From Strongyloides papillosus (Eukaryota > Nematoda > Chromadorea > Rhabditida > Strongyloididae): DNA of 64,000 bases. Each line of letters begins with the position of its first letter. Within the stretch, counting starts at the first letter, position 1. Positions 34,392 through 46,885 of the stretch are shown here, one piece after another. Under the pieces are notes generated by a model. The model was given only the letters and a program-made list of their open reading frames with translations. It did not search any database and was not told the origin of the DNA. The stretch is taken from NCBI GenBank assembly GCA_005656395.1, contig SRSI01000017.1:62001-126000 (forward strand), written 5' to 3'. A program made the translations under genes and the position numbers.

Positions 34392-35293
34392 AGGGTGTCT
34401 CAAAAGATACGTGACTCAGTTAAACATCAACAACTTTTTGTTCTCATTTAGAATTTTATGATACTGTGTGTATTTGATAGTCTCACTTGTTTTCTGCAAT
34501 ATCTTTAAGATTGTTTTTGAATTTTAAATTTAAAGAAAGTTATAGAGATTTATATAAGTATTATTTTCTGTGTCTTTTCATTAAAAAATAGAAATTTGTT
34601 CGCACGAAACTATCCTAACTTTTTTAATTTTTAATATTTTTTACAATATTATAGTCATTTAAAATCCCAACATCTTCTCTATACATTGCAAAAAGATCAA
34701 CTTTTAAAAATCTATATTACACAAAGTTATAGAACAATAAATGCTATGTTTTTTATTCATAATAAAGAAAAATTTAATATAAATTTCTAAAACTTTTAAA
34801 TATTTAATGAAAGAATGAAGAGTAAACACTTATGTTATATTGTTAAATGTGACACTTTATAAGTTAAAATAGTTATTACTATTTATTATTAAGATCGTAC
34901 TTTATTTTTAATCTCTAAACTTATTTTTGTTAATCAATTGTAAAAAAAATGTTAATTATATAAACTCATATGACATTACATATAACTAGCTTTTAACAAA
35001 AAGCCTTTAAATACTTTATAGAAAAACAGTTGGCCTGTCAAATGACTATAATTTATTAATAATTATTGTTTACAAAAAGATTATATTTTACTTTCTTAAT
35101 TTAAATATGTAGAAGAAATATGATTAACATATATCATTATAATTTTTTCCAAACTTAAAATTTAAAAATGATCTCGAAATATGTTGTAGAAAACAAGTAA
35201 GGCTATTGAAAAGATATAATATTATAAAATTTTGTAATGTACGAAAAAAATTATTAAACATTTTATGGAAACTGTGATGTGACTTCTGACCCT
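34392..35293. mobile_element. Diverged relative of the 0.9-kb inverted-repeat transposon
   Basis: The left end AGGGTGTCTCAAAAGATACG and the reverse complement of the right end (AGGGTCAGAAGTCACATCAC) resemble each other and the ends of the element at 21942-22839. The inverted repeats extend about 150 bp, with a shared ACTTGTTTTCTNCAA near the inner end. Length is about 902 bp, matching its relative (898 bp). It is more decayed and its target duplication is unclear. No transposase remnant was recognised. Confidence 0.6.
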
Positions 35294-38200
35294 CCTAGTA
35301 TTTCGAGATTAGTTATTAAATATCAATTTTTATTAATGTTATGAAGCATTAAAGGTTATTGTTTTTTTTATAGTAAAAATATTTTTTTAATCATTTTTAT
35401 AAAAAAACTAAAAGCAAATTTACAAATACAATCTCATATTAATAATATTTTATATGATTAAATATTTGCTGCTCTTCATTATCACAAATATGGATATTTT
35501 AAAATGCTTAAACTTATTAACTTGAGAATTGTTATAAATGTTTATAATATGGTATTCATAACTTTACGTACAAAAGATATCTAATGAAAAATTTAGAAAT
35601 ATGTTGTTGGAAAGAATTTAGATTACTAAATATGTATAATTTTATAAAAAGTTATTATGTTTAGAAAAATCACATAATTTTGAATGTTGAACAATCTTAA
35701 AGTTGTTAGAAAAAAGTAGAAATCACATAAACGGTTATAATTATACTACAAATAAAGTCTTGTTTCTTTCATCTTAAAAAAATTTTTAAGTGAGATTTTT
35801 AGCTTTAATATAGATATAAGATAATGAAAATACGATGACATTGAAAAAAGGAACATTTTTTCAAATTATTATAACTACCTCGTTGACCTCTACTGTATTT
35901 AAATTTTTTTATTTTATAGATATACAGAATTATTTGTTGAATAATTTTTACATTCACAACTTAAGTCAAGAACATTGCAAATTTTACACCTAATTCTTAT
36001 AATCTCTAAATTCTATAACTATATTGAATTTAAAAATTTAAAAGGCTCTAAATAATTCAATAATATTTTTTATGAAGAAAATTCAAGCACTTATTCTATT
36101 CATAAATTTTATAACTTTCTGCTGTTTTTTTTATAAAGTTAAAATCATTACTTGACGATTCTTTTATATTTTTTTATTATTATTAGAATTTTGAATAAAG
36201 ATATCCACTTTTTTTAAATATCTTCTAAAAAAACTTTACGTGTTTTCATAGAATACTTGATAAAAAGTTCTTATATTTAATTAATTTAGATTACATTAAA
36301 TTCAAAACAAATTCTGATTTATTACTTTAATTTTTACACAGTTTACTGTAGTTTAAGGAACTCTATTTCCACAATTGTATTCAAAGTTATCAATTAAACA
36401 AAATATGCAAAAAAATATCACAATATCTGTAACATGCAATTTGTAAGTAGAGATTAACATGAAGAAGTTTATCTTGGCATACACATATTTATATTTATGA
36501 TCATTCCGCAATGTTAATATTATATAATTTGAATCTTCGAAATCTTTAATAATTTTTGCAAAGAGTTATACATTTTTTAATATGTTAGCTTTCATAAAGT
36601 TTCATTATTATAGACACTTAAATTACTTTATATTTTTAAGCAGTATAATGCAAGATAATAGTAAAGCAATTCTGTAAGTTTTTTGTTTTACAAGAGTATT
36701 TTTATTAATATATTAAATTCTGATGAACGAAAGCAAATCTTGATTTTTATATTATTTCTTGATTTATTATAAAAATAGCGCTTTAACTATTTAATAATTT
36801 CTTACCTTTATTTATATTAAAACATTAGACAATTCTAATTGTTATAATGATAATGATTTTATATATAATTGTTAAGGGGAAATATGAAGTTAATCTGTAA
36901 AAAATTAAATTTATATGCAATGGTATAATTTGATAAACACACGATAATATTTATCTAATTTTAGATAACGTTACTTTTATAATTAATGAAGCGAAAATAT
37001 CGAAGTCAAAAGTTATTTTCTTTTATATTTGTGACAAATGATTAATTTTTTTTCCAATAGACTAAAAATAAATTAATTATGCTATAAATAGCCTGTCCTA
37101 TAATTTAATGCTAAAATATTTTCAATAATATTGTTTACAAAATTTTAAACTTATAAAATTAGCCTTCAATTTTTAAAAAATTTGGAAAACAACTTAATAA
37201 CATGGTGGAAAAAATTATTTAAAAATTTTCTCTAAAGAGATTTTAATTTTTTTAAATATTTATTAACATCAAAAACTAGATATAATAAATTTTAAAATAT
37301 AAAAAACATTCATGTTTCTGAATTCACATCGAATATTATTGTTGTTGTTACAAAACAGCCGTCTGAATATCAATCTTAACTTTTTAGTTAAATAAAACTT
37401 CGTGTCACTATATATAAGACCATATTATAGACATTGTTTGAAATACAAAATTTCACTCTGATTGATCATTATCAAAAGTTTTTCTTGTTAGAATATAAGA
37501 ATTGAACAATACTTTAGTTAGTAAATAATCGTTGAAATATAAAATTTTTGACAATATAATTTTAATATTATACGAAAATATAGAATTTAAAAATAGATCA
37601 TTATAATTCGTATAAAAATCCGATTTGTATAAATTGTTTAAAGAGTATAAAATTTTTTAAAATTCAAATTATTATTATTATTATAAATTTTATATAATAT
37701 ACAGGTATCTCTCCTCCAATGACTTCTGTTATTATATTTTACAACTTCAACTTTGATAAATTCTATATTGTTGTGATTTCATCATTATAATAATAACTGC
37801 GCATATCAGATATATAAAGTTTTAGTAAATGTGAAATTTATTTATGTTGATTTGAAAATGTTTTTTTAAAAAAAGGCATTGTTATAAATGATCATTTTTA
37901 GTGCAACCCGGATAAAAAAACAAAAAATGCTTTATTTTTTAAAAAAAATTCTGTTTTAAAGCAATTTAATTGATTTTTTATTATAATAGTACCTATAAGA
38001 TTTTATTTATAAAACAAATTTTAAAACTGAAGTATTGATTTACAAAAATACTAATGTTGGATCTTTCACTGCATGTATATATTAGTTATAAAGAAAAAAT
38101 ATGTTTATAAAGCAATACACTATTTGAAATGCTTAAAACTTTTTAATTTGTAAATTCACTTCTTAACCGTTTTTACTCAAATTACGATTGTTTAAAGTTT

Positions 38201-40344
38201 TGTTTCATATTAACTTTTTGTTTAAAAAGGTTTTCTCAAAATAAGATCAAAGTTATTATTGATTATGTCATAAATACAATTTCAATAACGATTTTCTGCC
38301 ACAAACATAAGTTAAGTTTTTATGATAATTAAAAATTGTTATTTTAGGAATTTTTTGTACTTTATAAAATTTTAAAAATTTTTGACAATTACCAAATTTT
38401 TTCGTTACTTAAAAATTTTCAAAAGCTTTAAAAGATATATGAAAATTCATTAAAAAGTAACAATTTTATCTACACAGAATTACTTTCTTATCAAATAATT
38501 TCTCTTATCTCAAAGAATGTGAGAAATAGAAAAAAATTAATGAATTGTCTTCAATAATATATTTATTTATAGTTATCAAGCCAATAAATATTTAGAAAGT
38601 ACAAAATAAATAACGAAGTTTTCAGGAAAGAAATTTTAACATATTAGAAAATAACTTGTATTATCTGGAAAATCTGTTTGATATCTATTATTATACTAAT
38701 AATATGAATACATTAAGTGATGTTACTCACAAAATTTACCACACGAATATATAAAAATTACAATTGAAATTACTATATAACATTTATATTTTTATTCTAA
38801 TATAATTCTATGTATCTGAGTACATATAAACATAAATACTCTGCTCCACGTTGAAAAGTAAAAAATTATTCGTTTTAATCTAGAAATAATAAATTTGTAA
38901 ATTATCATTACACTTTTTTATGATTATTAAAATTTTAAAATAATTCCATTATATCTAATTCATCCAATTTAAGATGTTAGGTAAAAATCAAGTCTTTTGA
39001 TCAAATTTGATAAAATATTATTTTAAGAAACGGCTTTTTTAGTTTTTATATATAATTTTAAAAGGTAGAATTTTTCTCTATAATTAATAAAATAAATAAA
39101 GCTTTTGTTCATAATTAGAAGATTTAAGTTGTGCTTATTAATGAATACTTACTTTTTTTTACAAATTCATTATAAATTACATCTGTCATTTTAATCTTTG
39201 TAATTTTTTACGGAAAATAATCTTTTAAGATATTGTATTTATCCAAAAACACATTTTTTCATTATTAGATTTAAAAATTATTTCTCTAAATTGACACAAA
39301 TAAATCACAAGTTTTTTGTATAAAGTAATTTTTTTAATAAATTAATGGAAATTATAAATTTAAATTTTTTAAGATATAAAAAATTGAGTAAAAGTGTTTA
39401 ATCCTACTATATAAGATTAATTAAAAGTACTAATTAAAAAATTTTCTATTTAATTTCATACGTTATAAAATGATGTATATTGATTAATGTTTATGTTTGT
39501 TATTAATAATATTTTATAAGAGCAATTTTTAGGTATTGTATCTAAAGCAAATTGAATCATTAAATGAAAATGTAATATAATAGAAAGCACTAAGTATTAA
39601 AAATCTTTATGATCCAAATAACTAAAACATTTTATTGATTGAAATTTATTCTCAAACAAATAGCAATGTAATCTATATTTTCATGGATTTTTATTTGAGT
39701 CCAAAATATAATTAAATCAGTGACCATCGAAATAAAATCATATATACATAAATTTTAACTTACTAATTAATTTCATTATATATTTTTATCTTTCTTTATA
39801 GGATAAAATCACAATAATAATAAAAAAATAAATATGGTAAAATATATATAATTATCATCAATTTTCTTATAAAATTATAAGGCTAATCTACGTAAGACTC
39901 TTCAGATATTCACATTAGTAAGTTTGACTCTTCTTGAAACACAAATCTAATATTTTATTCAATTTGTAACCAAAATATAGATAAATACCATTATATATTT
40001 TAGGTCCCATGAAGATACCAATATTCTAGGCGGAGTTATGGATTATCAAAACTTAAGTGCATTTTTAAACATCAAATTAATGTAACTTTGTAACATAGAA
40101 AATAATATTATGATTGTCACTGATTATGAAAAAGAAAATTCTCTTCTATCTATTTTTTAAAAATTATCGGCATATTATTCTAAAAAATATATTTTAATAA
40201 AGAAAAAAATCATGGATTTTGCAATAATTTCTATGTTTTTAAAAAATTAAAATTTAATGAGGTAGGTTTTAAAAATGAGTTATTATTACTCTAATAGAGA
40301 AAATTAATATCTGTCAAATAAGTATGATATTAATACTAAAATTA
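35294..40344. other. Five-kilobase gene desert
   Basis: Extremely AT-rich. All open frames are short and low-complexity. I see no gene, tRNA, rRNA or transposon terminus here. Confidence 0.5.
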
Positions 40345-40870
40345 AGTTTGTAAAAAGTTATGACTGGTCAAATATTGAATATTTTTAACAATATTTCTAG
40401 CAATTAAAGAAAGTTTCAAATTTCTTTTTATCTTTCAACATCGATAATAATATATTAGTGAAACTATTTACATTATTTTTCTATTTATTGATTATCATCT
40501 CTTCCTATTTTAAATATAATGAGTATGAAAGTAAAATAAGATATACGATACTTTAAAAGATACCTAATATTTTTGTTATAGAATAATAGCTGCGCAAAAT
40601 AGTGTGAAATTGTGGTAAATAATATAATAATATTAAAAAAAAATTTTTCTGGAAGTTCGAACAATAAAAATATTACATTTTTTTGAATGTTATCCGAACA
40701 AATATGCTATATTATATTAATTAACATGTGTTAGTAATTATTACAATCATATTCAGCTTCATAAATGTTTGAAAGGATAATATTTATAACTCACTTTCCA
40801 ACCAAAAGTATAAAATTAGTGATATTTGACAAATCATAACTTACTTTTAAATCAAATTCCAAAAATGATC
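40345..40870 (+). repeat. Dispersed repeat, copy 2 (first copy at 7340-7860)
   Basis: Same orientation and order of landmarks as 7340-7860: AAAAGTTATGACT, CAACATCGATAAT, TTAATTAACATGTGTTA, CATATTCAGC and TTTGACAAATCATAACTT. Diverged but clearly related by eye across about 520 bp. Confidence 0.65.
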
Positions 40871-42962
40871 TTGTGATATAATACAGAGGAAAATCTGTGT
40901 TTTAAAGTAAATATAATAACACTAGAAAATAATAAGCAGAAAAAAGTCACTGGATAGAAATAGTAAACTGTAATCCTGGTGGATTCTTGGAAGCCGAAGC
41001 GACTCTCGGTATTCAAAGCCTAATACGTAACTTTATATAAAATTTTATTCAGCAAAGGGTAACATTATATAACAATAAAAATTAATTAAATATTTATATA
41101 GTAATACCCAATTCTTTTTTACGTATTGCTTGAGGTGATAAAATATTCCTTATTCCTTCTCTTTATACTCCTCGAGGTAAAAGGCGTGTTCTTCTTGATA
41201 GTAGCTTACATAGGTTTAGACTGACATAGCACCTACGGTTTACAAAACGAAGTTTTTTTAAAAAATTTTTATGGTTTACAAAGTCGTCTGTATAAAAACA
41301 AATTTATCTCGATTTACAAAATAAATGTTTCACTAAAGGTGTTTAAATAATTTAAAATGGCAATAAAGGATTTTTAGATAAAGTAAGTTTCATTAATGTG
41401 TTTCTGATTTGCATTATAATTCATTATGCTGTTTTCACTGTAAAAATTTATACATATGAAAAAATTTTAATTAAAGATTTTATTTTCCCACATAAAACTA
41501 CAAAAAACAATATTTAGATTATTAATCATTTATTATATTTATTTTTAAAAATTCTGATATCACGTGATAATATTTTCTTGTTATATTTGGAAAAACATAT
41601 GATTATGATGAAATCATAAAACTATATGAAAATTTAAATAATTTTTAACATTTTATAAATAATCAAGAAAAGTATATATCGACATTCCATCAATGAAATA
41701 AAGTATTCGATTGTGAAGTTTCATTTTAAATATTATTTTGAGAGGTATTCACGTTACAAAAGATTCTCCACGAATGTTTTCACTGTAAATTATATAATAT
41801 ACAAGGTTTCATACATTTAAAAGATATTTCAAAAAGTATTCCAAAAAGAGCTAAATTTGGTAACCGAAAAATCTATAGAAATTTTCTATGGAGATGTTTT
41901 AAAAACGTATTTTTATTTAAATTTATAATTCAAAAATGCATTCTTAATATAAATAAATTGTTTACTTATATTTTTAACATAAATTCTATAAAAGTATTAT
42001 TAGAATTCACCATTTTCATGATATCCCAGGAATATTACATATATAAAATTAATTAATTTTATTAGAATTTATGTAAAACAAATTCAAAATCACTATCAAT
42101 CTTAAGAATAAACATAGTTTAATATGTTATAATTCTAATTTTTTTTGTAAATTTATATGGAGAAATAAAAGTTTATCATTAAAGTCGATCGTATGAAACT
42201 TTTTTACATAAAAAACAAGCTAATACATCATTTATGTATTAGAAATACTTTTTAAAGTTTTTTTTCAACCGAAATTTCTCTATCAACCTTGAATTAACAT
42301 GGACAACCTTTATAAGACACTTTTTTCAAGATTGCGATATCTTCAAATTTGTATGAAAATGTTGATAAACCTCGCAAAACTTTTTTTCAAATACAGCTTA
42401 CAACTTAAAATTAACAGCTATTTTTTAACGATTATTTTCGATGATATGATACTTTTCTTAAAGCTTAGGTTCTCTTCTATATTATATTACAAGTTCATCC
42501 TTAGAAGTCAATTTTAAAACAAATTAAAAACGTTTCAATATGAAATATTTGTATGGAATTTATCAACCATAATAAGTTAAAAAATATAAATAATCATTTT
42601 AAGGATAATCAATAAACATTTCATCTAAAGAAAAATAATTTATTAAGGTATTATTTATACTCTTAACCTTTATTATTGATTAAAATATTTTTCTTCTAAA
42701 AAAATTTTAAAAATAATAACATAAAATTTTAAAAATAATTACAAACAACTTTCTTCTACAAACTAGTATATTGAAAGTTATTTAATCTTTCAAGGACAAT
42801 CTGAAATTAATGATGCTTTTTAAAATTAATTTCAGAACATTTAAAAAAGTTCAAATATTAAATTAATGATCATATATTTATAACGCACTTTACAGTTCTT
42901 TAAATTAATTTTAATTAATCACCTTCTATTTTACTGTTTAGAGTAAAAAAAAGATTCTTAAA
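40871..42962. other. Non-coding AT-rich DNA
   Basis: No supported gene. A slightly less AT-rich patch at about 40975-41240 may be an old element. The 72-codon frame at 42299 begins with ATG but is a low-complexity Leu/Lys/Phe sequence that I judge spurious. The last part would hold the 3' end of the transporter gene. Confidence 0.4.
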
Positions 42963-44735
42963 CTAAAGTTCATTTTTTGAGATATTCTGTTTACGCACCA
43001 TTATATTTAACATGTCCTTCGATGGTAAGAATGATAATTTTGTCAAAAAATGATACCTCATTAAGAATTTAGAAATTATACTAGGAAACCAATAACCTTC
43101 CGATTCATATTCAATCGCTGATTCACTCGTATCATGTTTATGAATTCCTCTCTCCTCAATTGTCGCACCAGGAGCTATATTATCCAACACAAAAGCTACT
43201 GTTCCTCCAACTAACATCTTTATTTTAAGTATAGACATTAAAAGATTATCTATCTCATGATAACCAGTATTAATAATGTACTTCTCAAAAAACTGAGGAA
43301 TTATAGAGCCAAGTATTACAGATACACCAATAATAGTGACATTTCTTGAATTTCTTAAACATAGTGTTTTCAAATTCGCAAATGCTATCCCACATACCAT
43401 CGAGAATGACATTATAAATAACCCTCCTATTAATGTCTCTGGTATGGATGATATTAAAGCTGCAAACTTTGTAAAAAATCCAAGCATTACTAATATTATA
43501 CCAGCAATCTGAACAGTTATTCTAGATGCTATATTGGTAGCTGAGATGACTGCAACATTTTCAGAGTATGTTGTTACACCAACACCAATTCCCATTACCC
43601 CAGCAACAAAGCACCCAAGACCTTCCATTATTATTGCACGATTAATAATTCTCGATGTTGGTGGAGATTCTTCAGAGATGGCTGCTACAATTTTATAACT
43701 TCCAATTGACTCAATCATACAAATAATACATGACGTCAATAAACCTGTAAATAACCCAACATGAAATTTCGGGGGACCAAATTGTCCAGGATATGGAAAT
43801 TGAAACCAAGGAGAATTCTCAATAATAAATAAAGTTTCATTCTTATCAACCCTTGCCTCTCCACCTACCGGTTCAATATTTGTTATCGTCAAAATCCCAC
43901 ATATCCCCCAACAAATAACTATTGCTATCAGATAAGGAAAATTACCAAATAATCTGTATTTAATCCATTTTAATTTTCTATTAGATAATGTTGGGATATA
44001 AACATTAATTTCATTGAGGAATAATACAATAATGGCTAGTAAACAAAATTGAACAATTGACATGTAATGTAATTCTGCCTTCTCCAATCCAACTGGTGCT
44101 GCTGAGAGACATAATAATATTAGTAAAGGTGTTATTGTTACTGGTCCAACGTAATGGGAGATTTTTCCGATGATACCTGAGATACCGCAGAATATCATTA
44201 TTGTTGAGGCTCCCATTAATGATCCACTAATCATTTGAAGTTTAGTATTATACTCTGACTCTGGGACAAAATCATTTTCAGTGGCATTACATTGAAAATC
44301 AGGTAGTTGAGAGAAGGCAAGTAATGGTGGAAGGAAAGTAAATGCAGTTCCTTGATATACCTAAAGTTTATGAGAAAATATATGGAAAATTAGAAGCATA
44401 CAGCTAATCTTAATCCAAAGGTAGTTTGTATGATTGTAGCGATTCCAGCGGACACCAAAGTACTGGACATCAATTTAACTCTTACAGCCATCGTATTTGA
44501 ACCTGCACAGATTAGAGATGTAACCAGGTACGGCATCACAAGTAGCCCTGTTATCCCAACCATCATTTGCTTAAAATTGTTTTTAAAATCTAGCTAATCT
44601 TACCTGTAAACCTAACAATAACGATACATTCCATTTAGGGACATCTTTAGCGGAATAAATTAACTTCTTCTTCTGTTGTACATGATTTTCGGAATTTATC
44701 ATTATTTCATGAATATTATCCTCTGAAAAAGTCAT
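42963..44735 (-). CDS. Nucleobase/ascorbate transporter (SLC23/NAT family), 565 aa
   Basis: Three exons read from the minus strand: 44604-44735 (44 codons, starting MTFSEDN), 44402-44569 (56 codons) and 42963-44360 (to a TAG). The introns are 34 bp and 41 bp. The hydrophobic pattern fits a multi-pass plasma-membrane symporter of the SLC23/NCS2 family, which carries ascorbate, uric acid or nucleobases with Na+ or H+. Family landmarks: IIQTTFGLRL in TM2, VYQGTAFTF after it, CMIESIGSYK, EGLGCFVAG and SRNVTIIGVS. The NAT signature position reads ENVAVISATN at about 367-376, where the family usually has [QEP]NxGxxxxT[RKG]; here G is A and the last residue is N. Substrate cannot be assigned. Length is normal for the family. 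Confidence 0.9.
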
Positions 44736-45376
44736 TTTTGCACAAATAATAACTATCTTAATTTTGCTACATATTATATAATAAAGATTATAGGTGCGCA
44801 AATTAATTGATTAATTAAATTTAATAATCATTAGAAAACAAATTAACTTCCATATTTGTTTAGTGTAATAAATATCGTAGTATTTTTAAATAATTTCAGA
44901 TTAGAAGTTGTAATTTTAAAAACGTATCTTATCAATTGTAAAAAACAAACATTGCTACAATATTTATTTAGGATTATATATCCAATAATGCGCAAACAAC
45001 ATGGTAATTAAATATAAAAAGTACTTATGTAAAGAAAAAGTAACAAATTTTAGATACCATTATATACAATTATCAAAATGATACGTATATATAAAGATTT
45101 TGATATTTATTATCTCTACAAATAAAAATATAACCTTCAATAATATAAACAGAAGTATAATAATCACACAGCTTTAAAACATGTTTAATTATCTAAAACA
45201 AGGATAATGATATTTTATACATTCAACTTTTATTATTACATTTTTTGATTCATAAAAATTCCGAACGAATCTAATCATAAATTTGTTATTTAAGTTGAAC
45301 TTTTATTTTTCGTGCAAAAATTACACAATCCAAAATAAATAATATTTAAAAGTCTTTTTATTTTTTCCATACGCTA
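44736..45376. other. Intergenic spacer
   Basis: AT-rich. Likely holds the promoter of the transporter and the 3' end of the next minus-strand gene. No specific sites recognised. Confidence 0.45.
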
Positions 45377-46387
45377 TTAATACAAAAACATTTTTCTAAC
45401 ACATATTTCTTTTGAAAATGTAATAAAATATATAATCCATAGAAGAATTATTTTTAATATATTTAAATGAGATACTGAATTTGTCAAACAAATATTGTTT
45501 TCATCCACACAGTTACTTGTTTCTTGCTCCAATGTATAGTCTATAGTTTGCAATGAATCTAAAAACCATTTTTTATTAAAAAGACCAATAAAAATATGCT
45601 TACTGAAATAACAATTTTTTATAAAAATTGAACCTGAATTGATAGGTCGACCTTGAATTGTAATTCCAGAAATAAGTGGTTTTTCTAGAATACATAATCT
45701 TCCATAATTATGTCGTGGTTTCAACCTCGTAAATGACACTACAAAATCTGCCTCTTTGAAAGCGTAAAAAATTTTAGCCTCTGTATTTATCAGGTAATTG
45801 GAAGAAATGTTTTTATTTTCGAGGAAAAAATTATATTCAATTGGGAAATCTATATCACTAACAATATTAAAATTTATAGAATCTATGCCGATGTTTATTA
45901 AATCCACTTTTTTCAAAGTAGATGTGACTAAGTCACCTGTGTTTGATAATGTCTTATAAAGTCCACATTCACTTCCAATGACTTTTTTGTCACGATAAGA
46001 ACTTGACAATTCAGCACATAAGTAATACCATGTATTTGATAGGCAATTGTTTACCGAACCAACGGTATTTATTTTTGAATCAGTTTCAGGGAAGTAGAGT
46101 GAAGTTGACACATTAGAAGACTCAGATAAAGGATATGCCGTTATAGCTACCTCACTCTGGTATTTTTCATTTAACTCACCAAAGAAGAACTGAGAATCAA
46201 ATTGTATTCTGAATCCTGTCTTCGTGGACATAACATTTTTAACATACTTCTTCTTAACTACTTTAACATTATCCTTATAACTTTCTCCAACATAGATATG
46301 TATATTAAAAATAAAATAAATAATAATAACTCTTATTCCTAACATTAAAACTAAAATAAATTGCTTCTCAACTAACAAATATTGCAT
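45377..46387 (-). CDS. Unrecognised secreted or membrane-anchored protein
   Basis: A single open frame with possible starts at 46387 (336 aa) or 46345 (322 aa). The second gives a better signal peptide (MLGIRVIIIYFIFNIHIYVG), so it may be the real start. The middle is rich in Ser, Asn and beta-prone stretches, with N-glycosylation motifs (NVS, NIS). It contains WYYLCAELSSSYRD and SECGLYKT, a Cys-bearing strand pattern faintly like a fibronectin type III fold. Near the C-terminus there is one strongly hydrophobic segment (ILKIILLWIIYFITF), then a short basic tail, which suggests a type I membrane protein or GPI-anchored protein. No family recognised; function unknown. Confidence 0.7.
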   Translation of the reverse strand: MQYLLVEKQFILVLMLGIRVIIIYFIFNIHIYVGESYKDNVKVVKKKYVKNVMSTKTGFRIQFDSQFFFGELNEKYQSEVAITAYPLSESSNVSTSLYFPETDSKINTVGSVNNCLSNTWYYLCAELSSSYRDKKVIGSECGLYKTLSNTGDLVTSTLKKVDLINIGIDSINFNIVSDIDFPIEYNFFLENKNISSNYLINTEAKIFYAFKEADFVVSFTRLKPRHNYGRLCILEKPLISGITIQGRPINSGSIFIKNCYFSKHIFIGLFNKKWFLDSLQTIDYTLEQETSNCVDENNICLTNSVSHLNILKIILLWIIYFITFSKEICVRKMFLY

Positions 46388-46885
46388 AACCAAAAAATTT
46401 GACACTCCCAATACTAAAACAAAATATCAAAATACTTTATCCTATATATATTGTTTTGCCATCAACTTTCAAAATTAATATTACTTCCTTTATCAATTTT
46501 TCTATGTTCTTTATAATCCAAGACAAGTCATTTGATACTTAGTGGCTTAAAGATATGTTCACAAAACTTAATGAACAATATGGTCATTGAAGCGGCATAA
46601 AGCTGTTCGGTGTGACAATACACAAAAAGAAAAAGTAGATCATCAATCATGCATAAGTATTAATATTGTTTTAATTAGATATTTTAATAAAAATAAATTT
46701 TGGCTATTTTAAAAATAATTTATTATCCAATGATATTATATGAATATTTTAGTTAAATATTGTATTAGAAAATATAGGAAATCAGTTGGCAAATACACTA
46801 TAGGCACATGAATATGATAATTAAAATTTCTACTTATAATGAGAAAATAAAAAGTAATATGACTCTCATATTTTTGGCAACTTAT
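46388..46885. other. Intergenic spacer
   Basis: No gene seen. It separates two genes on the same strand, with no sign of an operon-like short spacing. Confidence 0.4.

Noticed and set aside
42299..42517. 72-codon ATG-started frame
   Set aside because: Composition (Leu, Phe, Lys, Ile) is what AT-rich random sequence gives; no domain, signal or flanking gene structure.
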